5,464 bases of DNA, taken from positions 1 through 5,464 of the forward strand of contig CALBMG010000022.1 in the NCBI GenBank assembly GCA_937896185.1. Direction: 5' to 3'. This DNA is from an uncultured Microbacteriaceae bacterium. GTDB lineage: Bacteria > Actinomycetota > Actinomycetes > Actinomycetales > Microbacteriaceae. The notes beneath the pieces are model-generated. The model ran no database searches and was not told where the DNA came from. It saw only the letters and a program-made list of their open reading frames with translations. A program made the position numbers and the translations under genes. Of the stretch, positions 1 to 5,464 are shown one piece after another (position 1 is the first letter of the stretch; each line of letters opens with the position of its first letter).

Positions 1-155
1 CCGTTGGTGCACGACCCGATGAACGCGACGTCGATGCGCGTGCCCTGGACGCGCGAGCCCGGCGTGAAGCCCATGAACGCGAGCGCCTCATCGTCGGGCT
101 CGGCCTCGATCGGCTCGGACACCGCCACCGACTGACCCGGGTTGATCCCCGGGTT
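1..155 (-). CDS. leuC: 3-isopropylmalate dehydratase large subunit (LeuC), interior fragment, broken at its N-terminal side
   Basis: Read on the minus strand from about 149 down to 1, this frame gives GINPGQSVAVSEPI, then ALAFMGFTPG, then VAFIGSCTNG. These match the LeuC segment that in E. coli runs from the TWGTNPGQ motif to FIGSCTN. The Cys of GSCTN is the first of three 4Fe-4S ligands; the other two would lie beyond the window edge. LeuC with LeuD isomerises 2-isopropylmalate to 3-isopropylmalate in leucine synthesis in the cytoplasm. On the N-terminal side homology stops at GIN: the usual preceding T-W is missing and the frame, though open, runs into non-LeuC sequence and then antisense to pnp. 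The first two thirds of the gene are therefore absent. G+C over 1-150 is about 71 percent and alanine is mostly GCG, unlike pnp. It is a real truncation, a transferred fragment or a chimeric join. Family call is firm; gene integrity is doubtful. Confidence 0.8.
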
Positions 156-187
156 CCCTGTGGCACGCGAAACAGCGCAGTGAACCC
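151..187 (+). promoter_or_regulatory. Leader hairpin upstream of pnp
   Basis: Bases 151-162 pair with 176-187: GGGTTC with GAACCC, one C/T mismatch, then CTG with CAG, a G-U pair and a final G-C, closing a 13-nt loop at 163-175. The hairpin ends 21 nt before the pnp start codon. In E. coli and Streptomyces a hairpin in the rpsO-pnp intergenic or leader RNA is cleaved by RNase III, and in E. coli this underlies PNPase autoregulation. A similar role here is inferred. The 5' arm begins exactly where the leuC-like sequence ends, so the native stem may have been longer. It could also be a terminator of a lost upstream rpsO. Confidence 0.45.
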
Positions 188-194
188 AGAAAGG
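188..194 (+). promoter_or_regulatory. Probable ribosome binding site of pnp
   Basis: The purine-rich AGAAAGG lies 14 nt before the ATG at 209, which is longer than optimal. No better Shine-Dalgarno sequence lies between it and the ATG. The start is still favoured because the protein begins with the short acidic N-terminal extension common in actinobacterial PNPases. The GTG at 180 is in another frame. Confidence 0.4.
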
Positions 195-208
195 CTGTCC
201 GGACCTAG

Positions 209-2470
209 ATGTCTGCAGCAGAAATCGACGAAGGCGTTTTCGAGTCCTCCGCCACCATTGACAACGGGAGCTTCGGCACCCGCACCATCCGCTTCGAGAT
301 GGGCCGCCTGGCCCAGCAGGCCGCCGGCTCCGCCGTCGCCTACCTCGACGACGAGACCATGCTGCTGAGCGCGACCACCGCCAGCAAGACTCCCAAGGAC
401 CACTTCGACTTCTTCCCGTTGACCGTCGACGTCGAAGAGCGTTCTTACGCAGCTGGCAAGATCCCCGGCTCGTTCTTCCGTCGTGAGGGACGCCCCTCGA
501 CCGAGGCGATCCTCGTCTGCCGTCTCATCGACCGTCCGTTGCGCCCGTCGTTCGTTGACGGTCTCCGCAACGAAGTCCAGATCGTCATCACCGTCCTGTC
601 GATCGCACCGGGCGAGTACTACGACGCTCTCGCAATCAACGCAGCATCGGCATCGACCCAGATCTCGGGTCTGCCCTTCTCGGGCCCCATCGCCGGTATC
701 CGCATGGCCCTCATCGAGGGCCAGTGGGTTGCATTCCCCACCCACGCACAGCTGGCAGACGCAGTGTTCGACCTCGTCGTTGCTGGTCGCGTCATCAAGA
801 CCGCTGATGGCTCGGAAGACGTCGCCATCATGATGGTTGAGGCCGAAGCCACCGAGGCATCGTGGAACCTCATCCAGGCCGGTGGAGTCAAGCCCAGCGA
901 AGACATCGTCGCGCAGGGCCTCGAAGCTTCGAAGCCTTTCTTGTTCGAACTCGTTCGTGCACAGGAGCGCCTCGCGGCTCAGGCTGCAAAGGAAATCCAG
1001 GCATACCCCGTGTTCGCCGACTACTCGGACGAACTCGTCGCCGCTGTTTCGGCTTCGGCACACGACGAACTCGTCGCCGTGTACCAGATCGCTGACAAGC
1101 AGGCCCGTCAGGACGCCGATGACGCACTGAAGGCACGCGTCAAGGCCGAGGTTGCCGCCGCTGTTGAGGCCGGCACCCTGCCCGCAGAGTCGAACGCACA
1201 GTTCGGCGCCGCCTACAAGTCGGTCACCAAGAAGATCGTGCGCGGCCGAATCCTCACAGAGGGTGTTCGCATCGACGGCCGTGGCCTGTCCGACATTCGT
1301 GCGCTCGACGCCGAGGTCGAGGTCATTCCTCGCGTTCACGGTTCGGCTATCTTCCAGCGTGGTGAAACCCAGATCTTGGGCGTTACCACCCTGAACATGC
1401 TGAAGATGGAGCAGCAGATTGACGCGCTGACCCCCACCACCAGCAAGCGTTACATGCACCACTACAACTTCCCGCCCTACTCGACTGGTGAAACCGGTCG
1501 CGTTGGTTCGCCGAAGCGTCGTGAAATTGGTCACGGCTTCCTCGCCGAGCGCGCACTCGTGCCCGTTCTGCCGTCGCGTGAAGAGTTCCCCTACGCGATC
1601 CGTCAGGTGTCCGAGGCTCTGGGCTCGAACGGTTCGACCTCGATGGGTTCCGTCTGCGCTTCGACGCTGTCGCTGCTGAACGCTGGTGTGCCCCTGCGCG
1701 CACCCGTCGCCGGTATCGCCATGGGTCTGGTGTCGGACGTCGTCAACGGTGAAACCAAGTACGCCGCGCTGACCGACATCCTCGGCGCCGAAGACGCACT
1801 GGGTGACATGGACTTCAAGGTCGCCGGTACCAAGGACTTCATCACGGCTATCCAGCTGGACACGAAGCTCGACGGCATTCCCTCGTCGGTCCTCATCGGT
1901 GCACTGTCGCAGGCCCGCGACGCTCGTCTGCAGATCCTTGACGTCATCAACGACGCCATCGACGCACCCGACGAGATGGCACCGACCGCGCCTCGCGTGA
2001 TCTCGGTGCAGATCCCCGTCGACAAGATCGGCGAGCTGATCGGCCCCAAGGGCAAGACCATCAACGCCATCCAGGACGAGACCGGCGCTGACATCTCGAT
2101 CGAGGAAGACGGCACCGTGTATATCGGCGCAGTCGACGGTCCCTCGGCCGAGGCTGCACGCCAGCGTGTCAACGCAATTGCCAACCCGATCAACCCCGAG
2201 GTGGGCGACCAGTTCCTCGGCACCGTTGTGAAGCTGGCTGCGTTCGGTGCGTTTGTGTCGTTGTTGCCCGGCAAGGACGGCCTGCTGCACATCTCGGAGT
2301 TCCGCAAGCTCTCCGGTGGAAAGCGTGTCGAGAACGCCGAAGATGTCTTGTCGGTCGGCCAGAAGGTCCTCGTCAAGATCGCCAAGATCGACGACCGTGG
2401 CAAGCTGTCGCTCGAGCCCGTGCTCGAAGAGGGCGCTGACGCTGCACCCGCAGCTGACGCAGCCGAGTAA
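209..2470 (+). CDS. pnp: Polyribonucleotide nucleotidyltransferase (PNPase, actinobacterial GpsI type)
   Basis: A complete 753-residue PNPase, which degrades RNA 3' to 5' by phosphorolysis and can add tails in reverse; Streptomyces homologues were also described as guanosine pentaphosphate synthetases. Domains in order are: first RNase PH domain (about 20-150, with [12 protein letters not shown] near 89-100), helical linker domain (about 250-340), second RNase PH domain (about 353-580), KH domain (about 595-655, GPKGKT loop at 612-617) and S1 domain (about 663-738), then an acidic Ala/Asp-rich tail. Catalytic-site residues match E. coli: S476-T477-S478 in the phosphate-binding loop (Ser-Ser-Ser there), R437-R438, and metal-site D529, D535 and K537. 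It is longer than E. coli PNPase (711), as usual in actinobacteria. Codon use is strongly biased, fitting high expression. A strong terminator follows at once. The usual upstream neighbour rpsO is not visible because the sequence changes to leuC. Confidence 0.98.
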   Translation: MSAAEIDEGVFESSATIDNGSFGTRTIRFEMGRLAQQAAGSAVAYLDDETMLLSATTASKTPKDHFDFFPLTVDVEERSYAAGKIPGSFFRREGRPSTEAILVCRLIDRPLRPSFVDGLRNEVQIVITVLSIAPGEYYDALAINAASASTQISGLPFSGPIAGIRMALIEGQWVAFPTHAQLADAVFDLVVAGRVIKTADGSEDVAIMMVEAEATEASWNLIQAGGVKPSEDIVAQGLEASKPFLFELVRAQERLAAQAAKEIQAYPVFADYSDELVAAVSASAHDELVAVYQIADKQARQDADDALKARVKAEVAAAVEAGTLPAESNAQFGAAYKSVTKKIVRGRILTEGVRIDGRGLSDIRALDAEVEVIPRVHGSAIFQRGETQILGVTTLNMLKMEQQIDALTPTTSKRYMHHYNFPPYSTGETGRVGSPKRREIGHGFLAERALVPVLPSREEFPYAIRQVSEALGSNGSTSMGSVCASTLSLLNAGVPLRAPVAGIAMGLVSDVVNGETKYAALTDILGAEDALGDMDFKVAGTKDFITAIQLDTKLDGIPSSVLIGALSQARDARLQILDVINDAIDAPDEMAPTAPRVISVQIPVDKIGELIGPKGKTINAIQDETGADISIEEDGTVYIGAVDGPSAEAARQRVNAIANPINPEVGDQFLGTVVKLAAFGAFVSLLPGKDGLLHISEFRKLSGGKRVENAEDVLSVGQKVLVKIAKIDDRGKLSLEPVLEEGADAAPAADAAE

Positions 2471-2478
2471 TTCACTCC

Positions 2479-2512
2479 CACAGGGGGCGGTCCTTCGGGG
2501 CCGCCCCCTGTG
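2479..2512 (+). terminator. Intrinsic-type terminator after pnp, UUCG loop
   Basis: Nine bases after the pnp stop, 2479-2493 pairs with 2498-2512 in a 15-bp stem (14 Watson-Crick pairs and one G-U) closed by a C(UUCG)G tetraloop. The stem is almost entirely G-C. No T-tract follows, which is common for actinobacterial terminators. Besides ending transcription it would protect the 3' end from exonucleases such as PNPase itself. Because the stem is nearly symmetrical it could also act on minus-strand transcripts. Confidence 0.9.
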
Positions 2513-2535
2513 CTGTATCCAGGTGGTGTCGCGGG

Positions 2536-2541
2536 TAGGCT
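2536..2541 (+). promoter_or_regulatory. Candidate -10 box of the M16 peptidase gene, leaderless transcript likely
   Basis: TAGGCT fits the actinobacterial TAnnnT -10 pattern and ends 9 nt before the ATG at 2551, so transcription would start at or within a few bases of the start codon. There is no Shine-Dalgarno sequence in 2542-2550 (TCGAAGTCTT region), which agrees with leaderless initiation. No convincing -35 box is seen. Confidence 0.5.
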
Positions 2542-2550
2542 CGAAGTCTT

Positions 2551-3876
2551 ATGACCAATGTCGAACTTCCTCTCACTCAGCCCGAAATTTCGTTTACCTC
2601 GGCGGGGGGATGCGAGGTGCGCCGGACCGTGCATTCCAGTGGTTTGCGCATTTTGACCGAGCGCGTGCCGGGTTCTCGCAGTGCCTCGATTGGTTTGTGG
2701 ATTGGTGCCGGTTCGCGTGACGAGCAGGCGGGGGAGTTTGGTTCCACGCATTTCCTCGAGCATTTGCTGTTCAAGGGAACCGATTCGCGCACTGCTTTTG
2801 ATATCAGCGAGGCGTTTGATTCGGTCGGGGCGCACCACAATGCGCTGACCGCAAAGGAAAGCACCTGCTATTTGGCCAAGGTGCGCTCGGTTGATTTGCC
2901 GATGGCTGTTTCGGTGTTGGCCGATCAGGTGTCGAATTCGGTGTTGCGTGGCGAGGACTTTGAACTGGAACGTACCGTCATTTTGGAAGAACTGGCGATG
3001 GCCCAGGACGACCCCGATGATGTGTGCGGTGAACAATTCTTTGGTGCGGTGTTTGGTGATTCCGCCTTGGCACGGCCGATTGGCGGCTCGTTTGCGGACA
3101 TCGAGGGCGCTGTGCGCGACACCGTTGTGACGCATTACCGCGCCCGATATACGCCCTCGGACCTCGTCGTCACCATTGCGGGCGATGTCGACCATGACGA
3201 GGCCGTTGCTCTCGTGTGCGCCGCGCTGACCGGTTGGGATCTGTCAGTTCCTGCGGCTCCTCGGGAGCGTCGCCTCGACGAGGATGCCACCGTCTCGAAC
3301 CGTTCCATGCTGGCTGTGACTCAGCGTGACCTTGAGCAGGTTGCCGTGATTATGGGCGTTCCTGGTTTCCGGGCCGGCACCCGTCGCCGCAGTGATATTG
3401 GCGTGTTGTCGTCGGTGTTGGGTGGCGGTTCATCGTCGCGACTGTTCCAGGAAATTCGCGAAAAGCGCGGCTTGGCGTATTCGGTGGATGCCTTTCCCGT
3501 GTACTACTCGGATGCGGGTGCGTTCGGGATGGCGGCAGGTTGTGCGCCCAAGGCGGTGGCCGAGGTGACCCAGCTGATGCGGGACGGGCTGAACCAGATT
3601 GCCGCCGACGGCATCACCGAGGTGGAACTGCGTCGTGCGCGTGGCCAAATTTTGGGTGGTTCCACGCTGGCCCTCGAGTCGACGGATTCACGCATGAACC
3701 GTCTGGGCCGCGCCGAATTCATGGGCGTCTATCGTGACTTGGATGAGACGGAACGCCTGCTGAACTTGGTCACTCCCGACACGGTTCGTGCGGTGGCCGC
3801 AGAGCTTGCCGAGCAGCCGTACACGGTCTCGGCTGTCGGCGATGTAACCGACGCTACGTTCGCACACCTCGTCTAG
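2551..3876 (+). CDS. pepR: M16 family zinc metallopeptidase (processing-peptidase/PepR-like)
   Basis: A complete 441-residue single-chain M16B peptidase, within the usual 410-460 range for bacterial members next to pnp. The inverted zinc motif HFLEH is at 67-71 (H67 and H71 bind zinc, E70 is the catalytic base), and the third ligand is E147 in the VILEEL segment, 76 residues on, as in mitochondrial processing peptidase. The substrate-binding region NALTAKESTCYLAKV follows at 97-111. The C-terminal half has the glycine-rich GGGSSSRLF (291-299) and the conserved R306/Y310 in EKRGLAYSV, so both lobes are present and it should be active. No signal peptide or membrane segment is seen, so it is probably cytoplasmic; the substrate is unknown. 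In Mycobacterium tuberculosis the corresponding gene beside gpsI is named pepR, and the symbol rests on this synteny. Codons are less biased than in pnp (many TTG, TTT, GTG), suggesting lower expression. Its 3' end overlaps the antiporter gene by 23 bp. Confidence 0.95.
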   Translation: MTNVELPLTQPEISFTSAGGCEVRRTVHSSGLRILTERVPGSRSASIGLWIGAGSRDEQAGEFGSTHFLEHLLFKGTDSRTAFDISEAFDSVGAHHNALTAKESTCYLAKVRSVDLPMAVSVLADQVSNSVLRGEDFELERTVILEELAMAQDDPDDVCGEQFFGAVFGDSALARPIGGSFADIEGAVRDTVVTHYRARYTPSDLVVTIAGDVDHDEAVALVCAALTGWDLSVPAAPRERRLDEDATVSNRSMLAVTQRDLEQVAVIMGVPGFRAGTRRRSDIGVLSSVLGGGSSSRLFQEIREKRGLAYSVDAFPVYYSDAGAFGMAAGCAPKAVAEVTQLMRDGLNQIAADGITEVELRRARGQILGGSTLALESTDSRMNRLGRAEFMGVYRDLDETERLLNLVTPDTVRAVAAELAEQPYTVSAVGDVTDATFAHLV

Positions 3877-5053
3877 AAACAGGTTTGTCGAGGTCGCTGC
3901 GGAACACCCGCAGGATGACGGATGCCGCCAGTGCGGTGATGAACACATAGGTCACGGTCAGCGCTTGCAGCTGCCCGCCGAACAGGGTGTCCGCGGCGAG
4001 GCCCGCGATAAGGATCGAGAATTCGCCTCGTGGGGTCAGAAACGCGCCGGCGCGAATCCAGGCCCGACTGTCGGACATGTTTCCCGCAATGTTGCGGCCG
4101 ACGAGCAGTTTGCCCGCGATTCCTAGTACTGCGAGAAGCAGGCCAAGTGGGAGTGCGTTGAGCATGTCCATCGGGTTGACGCTGAGCCCAAAGAAGACAA
4201 AGAAGATCGCGGCGAATAGGTCGCGCACAGGGGACAGGCGGGCGCGGACGGCGGTGGCGACTTCGCCGGTCAGCACAAGCCCCACGAGGAACGCCGCGAT
4301 CGCGCTCGAGAACCCGACCGATTCGGCAAATCCTCCGGCGACCAACGCGGCGCCAAATACGGACAGCAGCAGCGCTCCTTGGGCTTGTGTGTTGATGATG
4401 CGGCTGAGCGCACCCGCCCCGCGGAATGACAGCAATAGGGCAACGCCCGTCATGCCCAGCGCCAGACCGACCGAGAGGAACCCGGTGAGTGCGCCGAGTC
4501 CCGCGATGAGGCTCGAGACCAGCGGCAGGTAGGGGGCGAGGGTGAGGTCTTCGACGATGAGCACTGTGGTCACACGGCGGGACAGCTCGGACCGTTGCCA
4601 TCCTGTTTCTTTCATCATCTGTGACGAAATTCCCGACGAGCTGACATAGGTGATTCCGCCGAGCACTATCGCTCCGACGAATCCCCATCCCAGCAGCAAG
4701 CCGATTATGGCCCCGGGTACGGCATTGAGCGCAAAGTCGATCGCGCCGATACTTTTGCGTTCCATGAATGCGCCGACGAGGTTCGGGCCGGAGTGTTCGA
4801 GTCCCAGCATGAGCAGCAGCAAGATTGCTCCCAGCTGCGCACCGGTGTTGAGGAATTCCTCGCTGAAATTCATGGGGGCGATACCGCCGTCGCCGAGTGC
4901 GACTCCCACGGCGAGATAGAACGGGACGACCGAGATGCGCATGCGAACTGCGAGGAAAGCGAACAGCCCGAGGACCAACAGGGTGAGGCCGATTTCGCTC
5001 AGCGTGACGCTCGCGGTGTCACTGAGGGCGGCGGCCACTGTGGTCGGGTTCAT
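3854..5053 (-). CDS. CPA2-family cation/proton antiporter (KefB/KhtU-like membrane domain)
   Basis: A 399-residue, very hydrophobic protein with about 12 membrane segments (roughly 19-37, 41-55, 70-86, 103-122, 124-138, 162-181, 184-209, 225-244, 247-264, 277-293, 300-318, 345-360 and 363-383; the last pairs are uncertain). Family marks are SSSGISSQ (138-145), the acidic pair E168-D169 in VEDLTLAPYLPL at the ion-binding position, AESVGFSSAIAAFLVGL (243-259), FFVFFGLSVNP (284-294) and PRGEFSILIAGLA (341-353). Such proteins exchange K+ or Na+ for H+ across the membrane. There is no C-terminal TrkA-N or TrkA-C domain, so nucleotide or thiol gating would need a separate subunit such as a KhtT-like protein, not seen here. 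The ATG at 5053 is chosen because it is the only Met close before the first membrane helix; upstream in-frame sequence is intergenic. The ion specificity cannot be read from sequence. Confidence 0.9.
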   Translation of the reverse strand: MNPTTVAAALSDTASVTLSEIGLTLLVLGLFAFLAVRMRISVVPFYLAVGVALGDGGIAPMNFSEEFLNTGAQLGAILLLLMLGLEHSGPNLVGAFMERKSIGAIDFALNAVPGAIIGLLLGWGFVGAIVLGGITYVSSSGISSQMMKETGWQRSELSRRVTTVLIVEDLTLAPYLPLVSSLIAGLGALTGFLSVGLALGMTGVALLLSFRGAGALSRIINTQAQGALLLSVFGAALVAGGFAESVGFSSAIAAFLVGLVLTGEVATAVRARLSPVRDLFAAIFFVFFGLSVNPMDMLNALPLGLLLAVLGIAGKLLVGRNIAGNMSDSRAWIRAGAFLTPRGEFSILIAGLAADTLFGGQLQALTVTYVFITALAASVILRVFRSDLDKPVSRRGVRT

Positions 5054-5059
5054 GTTCTT

Positions 5060-5065
5060 ATTATT
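5060..5065 (-). promoter_or_regulatory. Tentative -10 box of the antiporter gene
   Basis: On the minus strand AATAAT matches five of six bases of TATAAT and ends 6 nt before the ATG at 5053, which would give a nearly leaderless mRNA. The only good Shine-Dalgarno-like sequence, GAGGAAA (minus strand 5084-5078), is about 24 nt from the ATG, too far to serve it, and no alternative in-frame start follows it. No clear -35 is visible, so this is a weak call. Confidence 0.3.
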
Positions 5066-5102
5066 GCGTGTCGAATATTTCCTCGGTGTTGCGGGAATAC
5101 AG

Positions 5103-5118
5103 ATACCCCTGGGGGTAT
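5103..5118. promoter_or_regulatory. CsoR/CstR-type operator dyad
   Basis: ATACCCC (5103-5109) and GGGGTAT (5112-5118) are perfect 7-bp inverted arms around a 2-bp TG spacer. C-tract/G-tract dyads of this TACCC...GGGTA form are the known targets of the CsoR/RcnR/CstR (DUF156) repressor family, which senses Cu(I), Ni/Co, or persulfides. The dyad overlaps the putative -10 box of the flavoprotein gene, the arrangement expected for repression. Since that gene resembles CoA-disulfide reductases linked to CstR in Staphylococcus, persulfide or thiol-stress control is the best guess. The repressor gene is not in the window. Confidence 0.65.
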
Positions 5119-5121
5119 TAT
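5116..5121 (+). promoter_or_regulatory. Candidate -10 box of the CoA-disulfide-reductase-like gene
   Basis: TATTAT matches TATAAT at five of six positions and would start transcription near 5128, about 22 nt before the GTG at 5150. A partial -35, TTGCGG at 5089-5094, is 21 nt upstream, longer than the usual 17 nt, so the -35 is doubtful. The right arm of the operator dyad runs into this box. Confidence 0.5.
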
Positions 5122-5137
5122 TTAGGGAGAGTTCATC

Positions 5138-5144
5138 AAAGGAG
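5138..5144 (+). promoter_or_regulatory. Ribosome binding site fixing the GTG start at 5150
   Basis: AAAGGAG is a near-perfect Shine-Dalgarno sequence ending 5 nt before GTG at 5150-5152. This spacing and the position of the FAD-binding motif ten residues on make the GTG the start rather than the internal ATG at 5198. Confidence 0.85.
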
Positions 5145-5149
5145 CATCC

Positions 5150-5464
5150 GTGGGAAATCACAAAACCTTCGTCATCGTCGGCGGTGTCGCCGGCGGCATG
5201 TCTGCGGCAACCCGACTGCGTCGACTGGACGAAACCGCTGACATCATCGTCATCGAGCGCGGAGCGGACGTGTCCTTTGCCAACTGTGGACTTCCGTATC
5301 ACATTGGCGGAATCATCCCACAGCGCGGGGCGCTAGAACTGCAGACCCCGACAAGCCTGGGCCGTCGGTTCCGCATTGACGTGCGAGTCCGCACCGAAGC
5401 CACGGCGATCGACCGCACCAACCGGGTCATCACCACCCGCGATCTCGTCACCGGCGAGGAAACC
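5150..5464 (+). CDS. CoA-disulfide-reductase-like FAD/NAD(P)-dependent oxidoreductase, N-terminal part
   Basis: The first 105 codons are present and the gene runs off the window. The protein opens with the FAD-binding beta-alpha-beta fold: FVIVGGVAGGMSAATRLRRL (7-26) holds the glycine-rich dinucleotide loop, and E36 at the end of IIVIE would bind the FAD ribose. SFANCGLPYHIGG (42-54) contains C46, equivalent to the single active-site Cys of CoA-disulfide reductases (SFANC motif, Cys43 in S. aureus) and of related persulfide reductases and NADH oxidases of this family. These enzymes use NAD(P)H to reduce CoA disulfide, CoA persulfide or, in relatives, oxygen. Whether a C-terminal rhodanese domain is present, which would point to sulfur metabolism, lies outside the window. 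It is transcribed divergently from the antiporter and sits under a CsoR/CstR-like operator, which favours a thiol or reactive-sulfur role. The exact subtype is not settled. Confidence 0.88.
   Translation, partial: MGNHKTFVIVGGVAGGMSAATRLRRLDETADIIVIERGADVSFANCGLPYHIGGIIPQRGALELQTPTSLGRRFRIDVRVRTEATAIDRTNRVITTRDLVTGEET

Noticed and set aside
1..132. Plus-strand coding in the leftmost region (frame 1 to the TGA at 130-132)
   Set aside because: The plus-strand translation is Ser/Ala-rich without recognisable motif, while the minus strand gives clear LeuC motifs including FIGSCTN.
180..368. Plus-strand GTG-started 62-codon frame overlapping pnp
   Set aside because: It is Ser/Pro/Ala-rich, has no ribosome site of its own, and lies in a different frame within the well-supported pnp start.
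1603..3195. Long minus-strand open frame (530 codons) antisense to pnp and the M16 gene
   Set aside because: It is a shadow frame caused by the G+C-rich codon pattern of the two genes; it crosses the terminator hairpin, has a Ser/Arg/Pro-rich composition and shows no recognisable family motif.
3897..3913. Small hairpin CTGCGG/CCGCAG downstream of the M16 stop as a terminator
   Set aside because: It has only a 6-bp stem and a 5-nt loop, no T-tract, and lies inside antiporter coding sequence; too weak to call a terminator.
3873..4688. Minus-strand 271-codon open frame in the antiporter region
   Set aside because: It is an Arg/Pro/His-rich alternative frame of the antiporter gene with no membrane segments or known motifs.
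5054..5302. N-terminal extension of the antiporter up to a Met at 5302
   Set aside because: The extra 83 residues would be antisense to the flavoprotein gene and its operator, and they match no antiporter N-terminus; the ATG at 5053 directly precedes the first membrane helix.
5150..5302. Start of the flavoprotein at the internal ATG (5198)
   Set aside because: It would cut through the FAD-binding glycine loop, and it lacks the ribosome binding site that the GTG at 5150 has.

Overview
The window looks like a chromosomal segment of a high-GC Gram-positive bacterium (Actinomycetota). The basis is the high G+C content, the PNPase type with long N- and C-terminal extensions, a pnp followed by an M16 peptidase gene (the order known from mycobacteria and other actinobacteria), strong terminator hairpins without a T-tract, and a likely leaderless gene. 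The genus cannot be read from the sequence. No insertion sequence, CRISPR array, tRNA or rRNA gene is visible.

Layout. Positions 1-155 (minus strand) hold an interior piece of leuC (3-isopropylmalate dehydratase large subunit) that ends abruptly in mid-protein. Its base composition and codon choice differ from the neighbouring pnp, so the junction at about 148-155 is either a real rearrangement or a chimeric join. Positions 151-187 form a leader hairpin, followed by complete pnp (209-2470, plus) and a strong UUCG-capped terminator (2479-2512). A short gap with a TAGGCT -10 leads into a complete M16 zinc peptidase gene (2551-3876, plus). This gene overlaps by 23 bp, tail to tail, a CPA2-type cation/proton antiporter gene on the minus strand (3854-5053). 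A 96-bp divergent intergenic region (5054-5149) carries a near-perfect ATACCCC/GGGGTAT dyad that overlaps a -10 box. It precedes the 5' end of a CoA-disulfide-reductase-like flavoprotein gene (5150 to window end, plus).

How the genes relate. pnp and the M16 gene are the conserved RNA-turnover/peptidase neighbours, but the terminator and separate promoter suggest largely independent transcription. The antiporter and the flavoprotein are divergent and may form a second, stress-related unit. The dyad resembles operators of the CsoR/RcnR/CstR repressor family, which in Staphylococcus controls genes for reactive-sulfur handling that include a CoA-disulfide-reductase-like enzyme. The most interesting parts are therefore the operator/promoter at 5103-5121 and the leuC/pnp junction. 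I found no clear evidence of a wholly undescribed system.
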